This document shows positions 33,264 to 41,698 of a DNA stretch of 64,000 bases, piece after piece. Every line of letters begins with the position of its first letter. Within the stretch, counting starts at the first letter, position 1. The position numbers were made by a program, and so were the translations under genes. The notes under the pieces were generated by a model. The model did not search any database and was not told where the DNA came from. It worked only from the letters and a program-made list of their open reading frames with translations. Origin of the DNA: Ferrimonas pelagia (GTDB lineage Bacteria; Pseudomonadota; Gammaproteobacteria; Enterobacterales; Shewanellaceae); contig NZ_BAABJZ010000097.1 in NCBI RefSeq assembly GCF_039543565.1, positions 25,417 to 89,416 of the forward strand. The letters are read 5' to 3'.

Positions 33264-33431
33264 ATGCAAGGGCGGGCGCGCCATCAACGTTGGCTACATC
33301 CAAGACAACTGCCCTATTTTTGGGTCTCGCTATTGTGTCTGCTGACGGCGCCTGCGGTTGCGCTGGGTTTGCTGGTGTATTTTGGCGTGGTGCTGCTGAC
33401 GCGAAGGTGGCGCAGCGATCCGGCTCATTGA
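33264..33431 (+). CDS. Small putative membrane protein
   Basis: A 55-residue reading frame with a basic N-terminus (MQGRARHQRWLHPRQ), a strongly hydrophobic middle (LLCLLTAPAVALGLLVYFGV) and a basic tail (LLTRRWRSDPAH), giving one or two membrane spans. GGGGA lies 6 bases before the ATG. A good terminator follows 19 bases after its stop codon, which supports expression. I know no family for it. An earlier in-frame start at 33126 seems unlikely as it adds a non-protein-like lead. Confidence 0.5.
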   Translation: MQGRARHQRWLHPRQLPYFWVSLLCLLTAPAVALGLLVYFGVVLLTRRWRSDPAH

Positions 33432-33450
33432 TGGTCCATTGCAGATAACA

Positions 33451-33484
33451 AAAAGGCCCTAACGTCGAGACGTTAGGGCCTTTT
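33451..33484. terminator. Bidirectional terminator between the small ORF and suhB
   Basis: AAAAGGCCCTAACGTC (33451-33466) pairs perfectly with GACGTTAGGGCCTTTT (33469-33484), so a T run follows the stem on either strand. It serves the small plus-strand ORF and the convergent suhB. Confidence 0.92.
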
Positions 33485-33521
33485 GGTCAGGTATGGATCC
33501 TGACAACTGAGGAAGCAGAGC

Positions 33522-34325
33522 TTAGCGCTTCAGGGCTTCGTTCAGGTGTGGGCGCATCTTATTGACAATACCCGCGGTGATCTTCGGCGCACCGGCGACG
33601 ATGTTGCCGGACAGCAGGTGGTTGTGACCACCGGTAAAGTCGGACACCAAGCCACCCGCCTCACGCACCAGCAGTTCGCCAGCAGCGAAATCCCATGGCT
33701 TCAGACCGATCTCCCAGTAACCGTCGATCCGACCGGCGGCAACATAGGCCAGATCCAGTGCGGCAGAGCCGTTGCGGCGCATGTCTGCAACATCGGTAAA
33801 CAGATCGTTGAAGATCGCCAAGTAGGCTTCGGTGTGCTGACGCTGCTTGAACGGGAAACCGGTCGCGAGCAGGGTGCCTTTGATGTCGCGATGTTTGCCA
33901 ACGCGAAGACGACGGCTGTCCAACTGAACGCCGGCACCGCGGCTGGCAGAGAACAGTTCGTTGCGGATCGGATCGTAAACCACACCGTGCTCGATTTTGC
34001 CATTGATCTGCAGAGCAACGGAAACCGCGAAGTGTGGGATCCCTTTCATGAAGTTGGTGGTGCCATCCAGAGGGTCAATGATCCAACGGAACTCATCGTG
34101 TTCGCCGGTTTGTGTACCGCACTCTTCACTGATGATGGTGTGCTGTGGGTAGGACTTGCGAATGGTCGCAATGATGGCGGCTTCTGCGTCGCGATCAACA
34201 TTGGTCACAAAGTCATTGAGGCCTTTCTGCTCAACTTCGACTTTGTCCAGATCTTCAAAAGCACGGGTAATTACGGTGCCAGCACTGCGCGCAGCGCGCA
34301 CGGCGATGTTCAGCATCGGATGCAT
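33522..34325 (-). CDS. suhB: Inositol-1-monophosphatase SuhB
   Basis: A 267-residue protein, the same length as E. coli SuhB. It begins MHPMLNIAVRAARSAG and has the metal-binding motifs EECGTQTG near 66, WIIDPLDGTTNFMKGIPHFA near 83-102, and the C-terminal WDFAAGELLVREAGG. SuhB hydrolyses inositol phosphates and also joins Nus-factor antitermination complexes on rRNA operons. It is divergent from trmJ, as in E. coli. I chose the ATG at 34325 from the MHPML start; an in-frame start five codons earlier is less likely. Confidence 0.96.
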   Translation of the reverse strand: MHPMLNIAVRAARSAGTVITRAFEDLDKVEVEQKGLNDFVTNVDRDAEAAIIATIRKSYPQHTIISEECGTQTGEHDEFRWIIDPLDGTTNFMKGIPHFAVSVALQINGKIEHGVVYDPIRNELFSASRGAGVQLDSRRLRVGKHRDIKGTLLATGFPFKQRQHTEAYLAIFNDLFTDVADMRRNGSAALDLAYVAAGRIDGYWEIGLKPWDFAAGELLVREAGGLVSDFTGGHNHLLSGNIVAGAPKITAGIVNKMRPHLNEALKR

Positions 34326-34499
34326 AGGATTTGACCCCAAGGATGTAAAAGAACGCGATACCCCGGGACAAGCCCGAAATTTAGGCGCAGAATTCTACCA
34401 GAATCGCACCACATGGCAAGCGTTAAATCCCTCAAGCATAGACCGTGGCTGTGGTACTATCCGGCCTTTCTGCTTCTAACGCTAAGATACGGTCACCCC

Positions 34500-35237
34500 A
34501 TGCTTGAAAACATCCGCATTATTCTGGTCGGGACATCCCACCCCGGCAATATAGGTTCTGCCGCCCGTGCCCTGAAAAATATGGGGCTATCACGTCTGGT
34601 TCTGGCCGAGCCACGTACCGAGATCGACGGCAAGTCCATGGCATTGGCTGCGGGCGCCAGTGATCTGCTCAAAGATGTGGTGATCACCGAGGATCTCAAA
34701 TCGGCCATTGCCGACTGCTCATTGGTGATCGGCACCAGCGCCCGCTCCCGTACCCTGAGCTGGCCAATGCTGGATGCGCGCCAAGCCGGGCGTAAGCTGG
34801 TGGCAGAGGCCTCCACCGGGCCGGTTGCTTTGGTGTTTGGGCGGGAAAACCACGGCCTCAATAATGAAGAGCTGCAACTGTGCCATTTTCACGTCAGTAT
34901 CCCTGCGAACCCGGAGTACAGCTCGCTCAACCTGGCTCAGGCGGTGCAACTGCTGACTTATGAGACCCGCATGGCATTCTTGGAGCAAGAGGAGAGCGTC
35001 GAGTCGGAGCGTGAAGCGTACCCCACCTCAGAACAGATGGAGGGGTTCTATCAGCATCTTGAGCGTGCCCTGCTCAAAACCGGATTCATTATCCAGGCCC
35101 ATCCAGGCCAGATCATGAACAAGCTCAGGCGGCTGTTTAATCGTGCTCGGCCCGAAACGGCAGAGATGAATATCTTACGTGGCGTGCTGACCTCGGTGGA
35201 GCGTGCCGCTGACAAAAGCGAACAGGGCGATCGCTGA
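34500..35237 (+). CDS. trmJ: tRNA (cytidine/uridine-2'-O)-methyltransferase TrmJ
   Basis: A 245-residue SPOUT-fold enzyme that methylates the ribose of residue 32 in several tRNAs. The start MLENIRIILVGTSHPGNIGS matches E. coli TrmJ. The SPOUT knot motifs are PVALVFGRENHGLNNEELQL near 110-130 and IPANPEYSSLNLAQAVQLLTY near 135-155. I chose the ATG at 34500; a frame-extended start at 34413 adds residues that the family lacks. A TACTAT box at 34455-34460 may be its -10 element. It precedes iscR, as in E. coli. Confidence 0.95.
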   Translation: MLENIRIILVGTSHPGNIGSAARALKNMGLSRLVLAEPRTEIDGKSMALAAGASDLLKDVVITEDLKSAIADCSLVIGTSARSRTLSWPMLDARQAGRKLVAEASTGPVALVFGRENHGLNNEELQLCHFHVSIPANPEYSSLNLAQAVQLLTYETRMAFLEQEESVESEREAYPTSEQMEGFYQHLERALLKTGFIIQAHPGQIMNKLRRLFNRARPETAEMNILRGVLTSVERAADKSEQGDR

Positions 35238-35515
35238 AAATTTCAATCGGTTAAATGTTCGACAGTTCGGGCGAAATCGTCGCATACATGAAGCGAATTG
35301 CTCAAAAAACGCGGATCCAGACTCCCTTTGCCTGTTGAAATTCGGCGCAATATTGCCGTGACGGTGCTTGGGGAGTGATCCGGCGTAAACGACGGAGGTT
35401 ATGGTATTTGATCCCGACCTGCCAATAGGGTTAAATACCGCTGCGCAGCACTGGGGTATTGCTCGGAAAAAGTTGCGCAATACCGTAGAAATACCTGACT
35501 GGTTTCCTAGGTTTA
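35238..35515. other. Upstream regulatory region of the isc operon
   Basis: Together with the promoter listed next, this forms a 340-base gene-free interval. GGTATTT (35403-35409) and AAATACC (35433-35439) form a spaced dyad. ATACCTGACT at 35491-35500 resembles the left half of an IscR type 1 site and could be a weaker second site upstream of the main one. No ORF is credible. Confidence 0.4.
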
Positions 35516-35547
35516 ATACTTGACTAAAATGGTCGGGTAAGTAGACT
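35516..35547 (+). promoter_or_regulatory. iscR promoter with IscR type 1 binding site
   Basis: A 25-base site at 35516-35540 reads ATACTTGACT-AAAAT-GGTCGGGTAA and matches the type 1 IscR pattern of a GACT/GTCGGGTA core. Within it lies the -35 box TTGACT (35520-35525). After 16 bases comes the -10 box TAGACT (35542-35547). Cluster-loaded IscR binding here would repress the operon, the usual negative feedback on Fe-S cluster supply. Confidence 0.72.
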
Positions 35548-35577
35548 GGGCAGTAGATTTTCGGAAGGAAACTGGCA

Positions 35578-36045
35578 ATGAGACTCACATCGAAAGGCCG
35601 CTACGCGGTCACGGCGATCCTGGACGTGGCACTGCATACGCCACAAGGTCCGGTGCCACTGGCAGATATCTCTGAACGACAAGGGATCTCTTTGTCCTAC
35701 CTAGAGCAACTGTTTGCCAAGCTGCGCAAGCGCGGTTTGGTCTCCAGTGTTCGCGGACCCGGCGGCGGCTATCTGCTCGGTAAAGCGGCAGAAGAGATCT
35801 CGGTGGGCATGGTGGTGCACGCCGTTGATGAGTCGGTGGACGCAACGCGTTGCCATGGCAAGAGTAATTGCCAAGGGGGCGCGCGCTGCCTGACCCATTC
35901 GTTGTGGGGCGATCTGAGTGAGCGCATTGCCAGTTTTCTTGATGGTATCAGCCTTGCTGATCTGATGTCGGATCGGCAAGTGAAAGTCGTTAGCCTGCGT
36001 CAAGAACAGGCGCAGGACCGCAGTCAATCCCGAGTTCGGGTTTAG
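35578..36045 (+). CDS. iscR: Fe-S cluster assembly transcriptional regulator IscR
   Basis: A 155-residue Rrf2-family winged-helix regulator. The start MRLTSKGRYAVTAILDVALH is the IscR signature. The DNA-binding part is ISERQGISLSYLEQLFAKLR near 28-47, and cluster ligands are seen in the motif C-X5-C-X5-C (CHGKSNCQGGARC near 92-104). Its [2Fe-2S] form represses isc; the apo form acts at type 2 sites. AAGGAA precedes the ATG. It heads the operon and the site above is its own operator. Confidence 0.97.
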   Translation: MRLTSKGRYAVTAILDVALHTPQGPVPLADISERQGISLSYLEQLFAKLRKRGLVSSVRGPGGGYLLGKAAEEISVGMVVHAVDESVDATRCHGKSNCQGGARCLTHSLWGDLSERIASFLDGISLADLMSDRQVKVVSLRQEQAQDRSQSRVRV

Positions 36046-36104
36046 ACAGCACCTCGTAGTATTACGCCGGTACCATGGTAGCCGGCTCGCAAGCGGAGAA
36101 GGTA

Positions 36105-37319
36105 ATGAAACTCCCCATCTATTTTGATTACTCTGCCACCACCCCTGTGGACCCTCGTGTGGCTGAAGTGATGATGCAACATTTGACCCTGGACGGTAAT
36201 TTCGGCAACCCGGCTTCCCGCTCACACCGATTCGGTTGGCAAGCGGAAGAGTCCGTTGATGTGGCCCGAAACCAGGTGGCTGAGCTTTTGAACGCCGATC
36301 CGCGTGAGATCGTGTTTACCTCAGGGGCTACCGAGTCAGATAACCTGGCGATTAAAGGGGCTGCCAACTTCTATCAGAAGAAAGGCAAACACATCATTAC
36401 CAGCAAGACCGAGCACAAGGCGGTGTTGGATCCCTGTCGTCAGCTAGAGCGCGAAGGATTTGAGGTGACTTACCTTGAGCCCGCTGAGAATGGGATCATC
36501 CCGCTCGAGCGCATCGAAGCTGCCATGCGGGAAGACACCGTGCTGGTGTCGATCATGCACGTCAACAACGAGATCGGTGTGGTGCATGACGTTGCCGCGA
36601 TCGGTGAGTTGTGTCGCAGCAAGGGGATCCTTTTCCACGTTGATGCCGCGCAAAGCGCCGGTAAGATCCCACTGGATGTGAAGACCATGAAGATCGATAT
36701 GATCTCCATCTCCGCCCATAAAATGTACGGCCCGAAAGGGATCGGCGCACTGTATGTCCGTCGTAAACCACGGGTTCGTCTGGAAGCCCAGATGCACGGT
36801 GGCGGTCATGAGCGCGGTATGCGCTCCGGTACGTTGGCCACTCACCAGATCGTCGGTCTGGGTGAGGCCTGTCGCATCGCACGTGAAGAGATGGCGACCG
36901 AGAATGACCGCATTCTGAGTCTGCGTAACCGTTTGTGGAACGGCATCAAGGGCATGGAAGAGGTGTACGTCAACGGCGATGTCGAGCAGCGTACGGCGGG
37001 CAATCTGAATGTCAGCTTTAACTTCGTTGAGGGTGAATCCCTGATCATGGCGCTGAAAGATCTGGCGGTCTCTTCGGGCTCAGCTTGTACCTCTGCATCC
37101 CTGGAGCCGAGCTATGTGCTGCGCGCGCTGGGCTTGAACGATGAGATGGCGCACAGCTCCATCCGGTTCAGCATCGGCCGATTTACCACCGAAGAGGAAG
37201 TGGATCACGCCATCGCGGTGATCAACGAGTCCATCGGCAAATTGCGCGACATGTCCCCACTGTGGGAGATGTTCAAAGACGGTGTGGATCTGTCCAAGGT
37301 AGAGTGGACAGCGCACTAA
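36105..37319 (+). CDS. iscS: Cysteine desulfurase IscS
   Basis: A 404-residue PLP enzyme that takes sulfur from cysteine for Fe-S clusters, tRNA thiolation and other uses. The PLP lysine is in ISAHKMYGPKGIGALYVRR, near 206. The persulfide-forming cysteine is in SSGSACTSASLEPSYVLRA, near 328. The start MKLPIYFDYSATTPVDPRV matches the family and the total length equals E. coli IscS. I rejected the longer in-frame start at 36075. GGAGAAGG lies upstream. Confidence 0.98.
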   Translation: MKLPIYFDYSATTPVDPRVAEVMMQHLTLDGNFGNPASRSHRFGWQAEESVDVARNQVAELLNADPREIVFTSGATESDNLAIKGAANFYQKKGKHIITSKTEHKAVLDPCRQLEREGFEVTYLEPAENGIIPLERIEAAMREDTVLVSIMHVNNEIGVVHDVAAIGELCRSKGILFHVDAAQSAGKIPLDVKTMKIDMISISAHKMYGPKGIGALYVRRKPRVRLEAQMHGGGHERGMRSGTLATHQIVGLGEACRIAREEMATENDRILSLRNRLWNGIKGMEEVYVNGDVEQRTAGNLNVSFNFVEGESLIMALKDLAVSSGSACTSASLEPSYVLRALGLNDEMAHSSIRFSIGRFTTEEEVDHAIAVINESIGKLRDMSPLWEMFKDGVDLSKVEWTAH

Positions 37320-37330
37320 TTGGTTTTCCC

Positions 37331-37362
37331 GCCCGCGCGCCGATTCCCTGTGCGACGCGGGC
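37331..37362 (+). repeat. Hairpin between iscS and iscU
   Basis: GCCCGCG (37331-37337) pairs with CGCGGGC (37356-37362) in the 81-base gap that separates iscS from iscU. It could act as a processing or stability element in the operon message; there is no T tract, so it is not a terminator. Confidence 0.45.
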
Positions 37363-37400
37363 TTCGCTTCACAGATTGAAGCAAGGCTTGGAGCTCTGTT

Positions 37401-37784
37401 ATGGCTTACAGTGATAAAGTTATCGACCATTATGAGAACCCACGTAACGTTGGTTCTTTTGACAAAAACGATCCAAACGTCGCAACTGGGATGGTGGGTG
37501 CACCGGCCTGTGGCGATGTCATGAAGTTGCAGTTGAAGATCACCGATGAGGGTGTGATCGAAGACGCGAAATTCAAGACCTATGGCTGTGGCAGCGCGAT
37601 CGCGTCCAGCTCCCTGGTGACCGAGTGGGTCAAGGGCAAGACCTTGGATGAAGCGGCGGAGATCAAAAACACCGCGATCGCTGAAGAGTTGGCATTGCCA
37701 CCGGTGAAGATCCACTGCTCTATCTTGGCTGAGGACGCCATCAAGGCGGCCATCACCGATTACAAGAGCAAGCAAGAGAAGTAA
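37401..37784 (+). CDS. iscU: Fe-S cluster scaffold protein IscU
   Basis: A 127-residue scaffold on which clusters are first built. It has the three ligand cysteines in GAPACGDVMKLQ near 37, KTYGCGSAIASSS near 63 and the late LPPVKIHCSILAEDA near 106. The LPPVK motif is the HscA recognition site. GGAG lies 7 bases before the ATG. Confidence 0.98.
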   Translation: MAYSDKVIDHYENPRNVGSFDKNDPNVATGMVGAPACGDVMKLQLKITDEGVIEDAKFKTYGCGSAIASSSLVTEWVKGKTLDEAAEIKNTAIAEELALPPVKIHCSILAEDAIKAAITDYKSKQEK

Positions 37785-37798
37785 AACTGGAGTAGTAA

Positions 37799-38122
37799 AT
37801 GGCCATTACCTTGACCGAAGCCGCTGCCGAGCGGGTCAAATCCTATCTGGCAAACCGTGGCAAGGGGATCGGGCTGCGCTTGGGCCTGAAGACCTCCGGT
37901 TGCTCCGGTTTGGCTTACGTGCTTGAGTTTGTTGATGAGCTTGGGCCGGGCGATGAGGTGTTTGAACTGCTGGGTGTCAATATCATTATTGATGCGAAAA
38001 GCATGGTCTATCTGGATGGCTTGGAAGTGGATTTCGTTAAAGAGGGCCTGAACGAAGGCTTTAAGTTCGAAAACCCCAATGCCAACGGTGAATGTGGCTG
38101 CGGCGAAAGCTTTACCGTTTAA
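37799..38122 (+). CDS. iscA: Iron-sulfur cluster assembly protein IscA
   Basis: A 107-residue A-type carrier. The ligand cysteines are in LKTSGCSGLAYVLEF near 35 and in the C-terminal GECGCGESFTV near 99-101. It passes clusters from IscU to target proteins. It begins 14 bases after iscU. Confidence 0.97.
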   Translation: MAITLTEAAAERVKSYLANRGKGIGLRLGLKTSGCSGLAYVLEFVDELGPGDEVFELLGVNIIIDAKSMVYLDGLEVDFVKEGLNEGFKFENPNANGECGCGESFTV

Positions 38123-38131
38123 GGCGATCTG

Positions 38132-38647
38132 ATGAATTACTTCGAACTGTTTGCGCTACCGCAAGGGTTTGAGCTGGATGGGACCGTTTTGGCCAGTCGC
38201 TACCGCGAGCTGCAACGAGCGGTCCATCCCGATAAGTTTGCTTCCGGCAGCGACCGTGATCGTCTGATGGCGATGCATAAAGCCGCCGAGGTAAACGACG
38301 CATTCCAAACCCTCAAATCCCCCCTAACGCGTGCCGAATATCTGTTGCGCCTGCATGGCATTGAACTGCGTGGCGAAACCACGACGGTTAAAGATCCCCT
38401 GTTTTTGATGCAGCAAATGGAATGGCGTGAAGCGCTGGAAGCGTTGGCCGATGCGGCCGATCCCATGATGGCAGCCGAGGCGTTGGAGCGGGAGTTTCGT
38501 CAGCTGAAGCGGCAGATGACCGGCGATCTGAAAACTCGATTGGATCAGCAACTGTGGGCCGATGCAGCCGAACAACTGCGTAAGCTCAAGTTTGTCGAAA
38601 AACTGGAACAAGAACTCGCACTGCTGGAAGAGCAGTGGGAGCTGTAA
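38132..38647 (+). CDS. hscB: Co-chaperone protein HscB
   Basis: A 171-residue J-domain protein. The start MNYFELFALPQGFELD and the HPD motif in LQRAVHPDKFASGS near 32 are typical. The C-terminal three-helix domain (residues about 90-171) binds IscU. It stimulates the HscA ATPase during cluster transfer. It lies 9 bases after iscA. Confidence 0.97.
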   Translation: MNYFELFALPQGFELDGTVLASRYRELQRAVHPDKFASGSDRDRLMAMHKAAEVNDAFQTLKSPLTRAEYLLRLHGIELRGETTTVKDPLFLMQQMEWREALEALADAADPMMAAEALEREFRQLKRQMTGDLKTRLDQQLWADAAEQLRKLKFVEKLEQELALLEEQWEL

Positions 38648-38665
38648 GTAGCGGATAATAACACT

Positions 38666-40516
38666 ATGGCATTACTGCAGATCGCAGAACCGGGTCAGAG
38701 CGCCGCTCCGCACCAGCATAAGCTGGCTGTGGGGATCGATCTGGGAACCACCAACTCTTTGGTTGCTGCTGTGCGCAGTGGTCAAGCGGAAACCTTGCCG
38801 GACGCACAGGGGCTGCATGGCATGCCTTCCGTGGTTCGTTTTGGGGAAGATGGGATCGAAACCGGAGCGCAGGCCAAAGCGGCCGCGGTGGCGGATCCTG
38901 CCAACACCATTATCTCGGTCAAGCGTTATCTGGGCCGCTCGCTGGCGGACGTTGAGGCACGCTATCCCGATCAGCCCTATCAGCTGAAGGGCTCAGACAA
39001 TGGGCTGCCCCTGTTTGTGACCCGTGCCGGCGAGCAAAATGCCATTCAGATCTCCGCGGAAGTCTTACGACCTCTGGTTGCACAGGCGGAAGCCACGTTA
39101 GGTGGTGCGCTCTCTGGGGCCGTGATCACGGTACCGGCCTATTTTGATGATGCGCAGCGTCAGGGCACCAAAGACGCGGCCGAGTTACTCGGCGTGAAGG
39201 TCCTGCGCCTGCTTAATGAGCCAACGGCTGCGTCTATTGCCTACGGGCTCGATAGCGGTCAGGAAGGGTTGATCGCGGTCTACGATCTGGGCGGCGGCAC
39301 CTTTGACATCTCCATTTTACGCTTGCATCACGGGGTCTTTGAGGTGTTGGCGACCGGCGGTGACTCTGCGCTGGGTGGGGATGACTTCGATCATCTACTG
39401 GCGACTCATTTGGCTGAGCTGGCGGGGATCAACGCGCCGTCACCAAGCATGCAACGACAGCTGATGAACGAGGCCTGTCGGGTTAAGGAAGCATTGACCA
39501 ACGCCCAGAGTGTGTCGGCGCAGATCGACGATTGGACGGCGGAGATCAGCCGTGCGCAGTTTGATGCGCTGATCCAGCCGTTGGTCAAGCGAACCTTGAT
39601 GGCTTGCCGTCGTTGTCTTAAGGACGCGGGCGTGGACGCCGAAGAAGTGTTGCAGGTGGTGATGGTTGGCGGCTCGACCCGGGTGCCCGCGGTACGAAGC
39701 CAGATCGGCGACTACTTTGGCCGTGAGCCTTTGACCAGCATCGATCCGGATCGTGTCGTGGCGATCGGCGCCGCGATCCAGGCGGATATCCTGGTGGGGA
39801 ACAAGCCGGACTCAGAGATGCTGTTGCTGGATGTGTTGCCTTTGTCACTGGGACTGGAAACCATGGGGGGGCTTACCGAGAAGGTGATCCCACGTAACAC
39901 CACGATCCCGGTGGCCCGCGCGCAGGAGTTCACGACGTATAAAGACGGCCAAAGTGCCATGGCCATCCACGTGGTGCAGGGCGAGCGGGAGATGGTAGCG
40001 GATTGCCGTAGCCTGGCTCGATTCGAGCTACGGGGCCTGCCGGCGATGGCCGCAGGGACGGCGGTGGTTCGCGTTACCTTCCAGGTCGATGCTGACGGTC
40101 TGCTCAGCGTGACAGCCAATGAGAAGACCACTGGGGTGCAGTCATCCATTCAGGTGAAGCCGTCGTTCGGTCTGAGCGATAATGAGATCACCCAGATGCT
40201 GTCCGATTCGATGGCCCATGCCAAGCAGGACATCGAAGTGCGGATGTTGACCGAGCAGCGGATCGAAGCCGGCCGGGTGATCGAAAGTTTGACCAAGGCA
40301 TTGGAGCAGGACGGTAAGGTACTGCTCAATGAACAAGCAATTCAGGTGCTGATGCAGCAGATGCAGGCGTTGTCTGTACTGTGCGAAGGCGAAGACGGCC
40401 GAGCCATCAAGCAAGGGATCGAAGATCTGGATAAGGCCAGCGGTGAGTTTGCCGCGCTGCGCATGGATCTGTCGATCCGTCGCGCACTATCCGGACAGTC
40501 CGTCGATAACGTATAA
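38666..40516 (+). CDS. hscA: Fe-S protein assembly chaperone HscA
   Basis: A 616-residue Hsp70-class chaperone specific for IscU. The nucleotide-binding domain shows VGIDLGTTNSLVAAVRSG near 23-40, AVITVPAYFDDAQRQGTKDA near 150-170 and AVYDLGGGTFDISIL near 205-220. The substrate domain begins about 385. Length matches HscA (616 in E. coli) rather than DnaK. It lies 18 bases after hscB and 9 before fdx. Confidence 0.98.
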   Translation: MALLQIAEPGQSAAPHQHKLAVGIDLGTTNSLVAAVRSGQAETLPDAQGLHGMPSVVRFGEDGIETGAQAKAAAVADPANTIISVKRYLGRSLADVEARYPDQPYQLKGSDNGLPLFVTRAGEQNAIQISAEVLRPLVAQAEATLGGALSGAVITVPAYFDDAQRQGTKDAAELLGVKVLRLLNEPTAASIAYGLDSGQEGLIAVYDLGGGTFDISILRLHHGVFEVLATGGDSALGGDDFDHLLATHLAELAGINAPSPSMQRQLMNEACRVKEALTNAQSVSAQIDDWTAEISRAQFDALIQPLVKRTLMACRRCLKDAGVDAEEVLQVVMVGGSTRVPAVRSQIGDYFGREPLTSIDPDRVVAIGAAIQADILVGNKPDSEMLLLDVLPLSLGLETMGGLTEKVIPRNTTIPVARAQEFTTYKDGQSAMAIHVVQGEREMVADCRSLARFELRGLPAMAAGTAVVRVTFQVDADGLLSVTANEKTTGVQSSIQVKPSFGLSDNEITQMLSDSMAHAKQDIEVRMLTEQRIEAGRVIESLTKALEQDGKVLLNEQAIQVLMQQMQALSVLCEGEDGRAIKQGIEDLDKASGEFAALRMDLSIRRALSGQSVDNV

Positions 40517-40525
40517 GAGGAAATC

Positions 40526-40867
40526 ATGCCTAAGATCGTATTTTTGCCGCATCACGAGCTGTGCCCAGAAGGCATGGAAGTGGAAGCGGAACAGGGTGAA
40601 ACCGTGCTGGATGTGGCGCTGCGTAACGGGATCCATATCGAGCACGCGTGCGAGAAATCCTGTGCCTGCACAACCTGCCACGTGGTCGTGCGTGAAGGCT
40701 TTGATTCGCTGGAAGAGAGCGATGAGTTGGAAGATGACATGCTGGACAAGGCATGGGGGTTAGAGCCCGAGTCACGTCTGTCGTGCCAATCTAAAGTGGA
40801 AGACAGCGATCTGGTGATCGACATTCCACGCTACACCATTAATCAGGTGTCCGAGCACCACCACTGA
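40526..40867 (+). CDS. fdx: ISC system [2Fe-2S] ferredoxin
   Basis: A 113-residue adrenodoxin-type ferredoxin that supplies electrons for cluster assembly. The four ligands are in EHACEKSCACTTCHVVV near 42-51 and SRLSCQSKV near 87. GAGGAAATC gives the ribosome binding site. Confidence 0.98.
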   Translation: MPKIVFLPHHELCPEGMEVEAEQGETVLDVALRNGIHIEHACEKSCACTTCHVVVREGFDSLEESDELEDDMLDKAWGLEPESRLSCQSKVEDSDLVIDIPRYTINQVSEHHH

Positions 40868-40896
40868 TAGGGCCGATGGCAAGCGGAGGGCGAGCG

Positions 40897-41091
40897 ATGA
40901 AGTGGATTGATGTACAAGACATTGCCATTGAATTGGCGGAGCGACACCCGCAGCAGGATCCGACCCAGATCCGATTTACCGATCTGCGAGATTGGGTACT
41001 GGCATTGGACGGATTTGATGACGATCCGGATCATTGTGGGGAGCGGATCCTGGAAGCCATCCAACAAGCCTGGATCGACGAAGTCGATTAA
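40897..41091 (+). CDS. iscX: Fe-S cluster assembly protein IscX
   Basis: A 64-residue acidic protein of the IscX/YfhJ family, which binds iron and IscS and tunes cluster assembly. It contains RFTDLRDWVLALDGFDDDPD and ends EAIQQAWIDEVD, as IscX does. I chose the ATG at 40897, preceded by GGAGGGC; an in-frame start at 40876 adds seven residues. It closes the isc operon. Confidence 0.93.
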   Translation: MKWIDVQDIAIELAERHPQQDPTQIRFTDLRDWVLALDGFDDDPDHCGERILEAIQQAWIDEVD

Positions 41092-41104
41092 TTGGGAAAC
41101 GACT

Positions 41105-41130
41105 AAGCGGCCACAATGGCCGCTTTTTCT
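41105..41130 (+). terminator. Rho-independent terminator ending the isc operon
   Basis: AAGCGGCCA (41105-41113) pairs with TGGCCGCTT (41117-41125) around a three-base loop, followed by TTT and CTTTG. It lies 14 bases after the iscX stop codon. Confidence 0.88.
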
Positions 41131-41698
41131 TTGCGCCGTCGCATCGATACCGGCTGGTTTTTTGCGGATCTCAACCGGTTGCACCTAGCACCAACCTTAA
41201 TTCGCGTTTGCGCCGGCAAGCCATCTGGGTATCCCTCTTTGCACAAGCCCGCTGCAGATCCTCGACCGCAGTGTTTCGTCGTTCTGCTCCCTTACTGCTC
41301 CCTTGCTGACGGCTCGCTACAGCCGAACGTTGAAGCTTGTCTCGGCACTCGGTGGAGAGTGCCGATCATAGAAGCGGCCCGCTGCCGTCCGAGCGGCTCA
41401 CTGCTCTGTCCGGCGGGCTGAAGATCTGTCTCGGTGCCTCAATGCTTGGATCTGCGTTCGGTGGCCAACATATGGCATAGCGCCCAAGCTTGTTATCGAG
41501 CGTCTACAGCGTCGTGGGACATATTTTTTTTCTGGCTGTGAACCCAGATGTACGGCCATTTACACACGGAGCCTGAGACAGAAGCGTGCTGTCAGGTTCG
41601 GTTTGCGCCGAGCGACGACGACGGCACCCCCGGCATGCTGGATCGCTTGCATCGAGCGCCATAGAGTGAGAGGGAGAATCGATTAAAACGGAGTTTTT
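41131..41698. other. Gene-free 570-base stretch upstream of kynA
   Basis: Several short frames exist, but their products look random (rich in Cys, Arg and Ser). I saw no tRNA or clear small RNA structure. The end carries ACGGAG 5 bases before the kynA ATG. The stretch is long for this compact region and could hold regulatory sites or gene remains. Confidence 0.4.
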
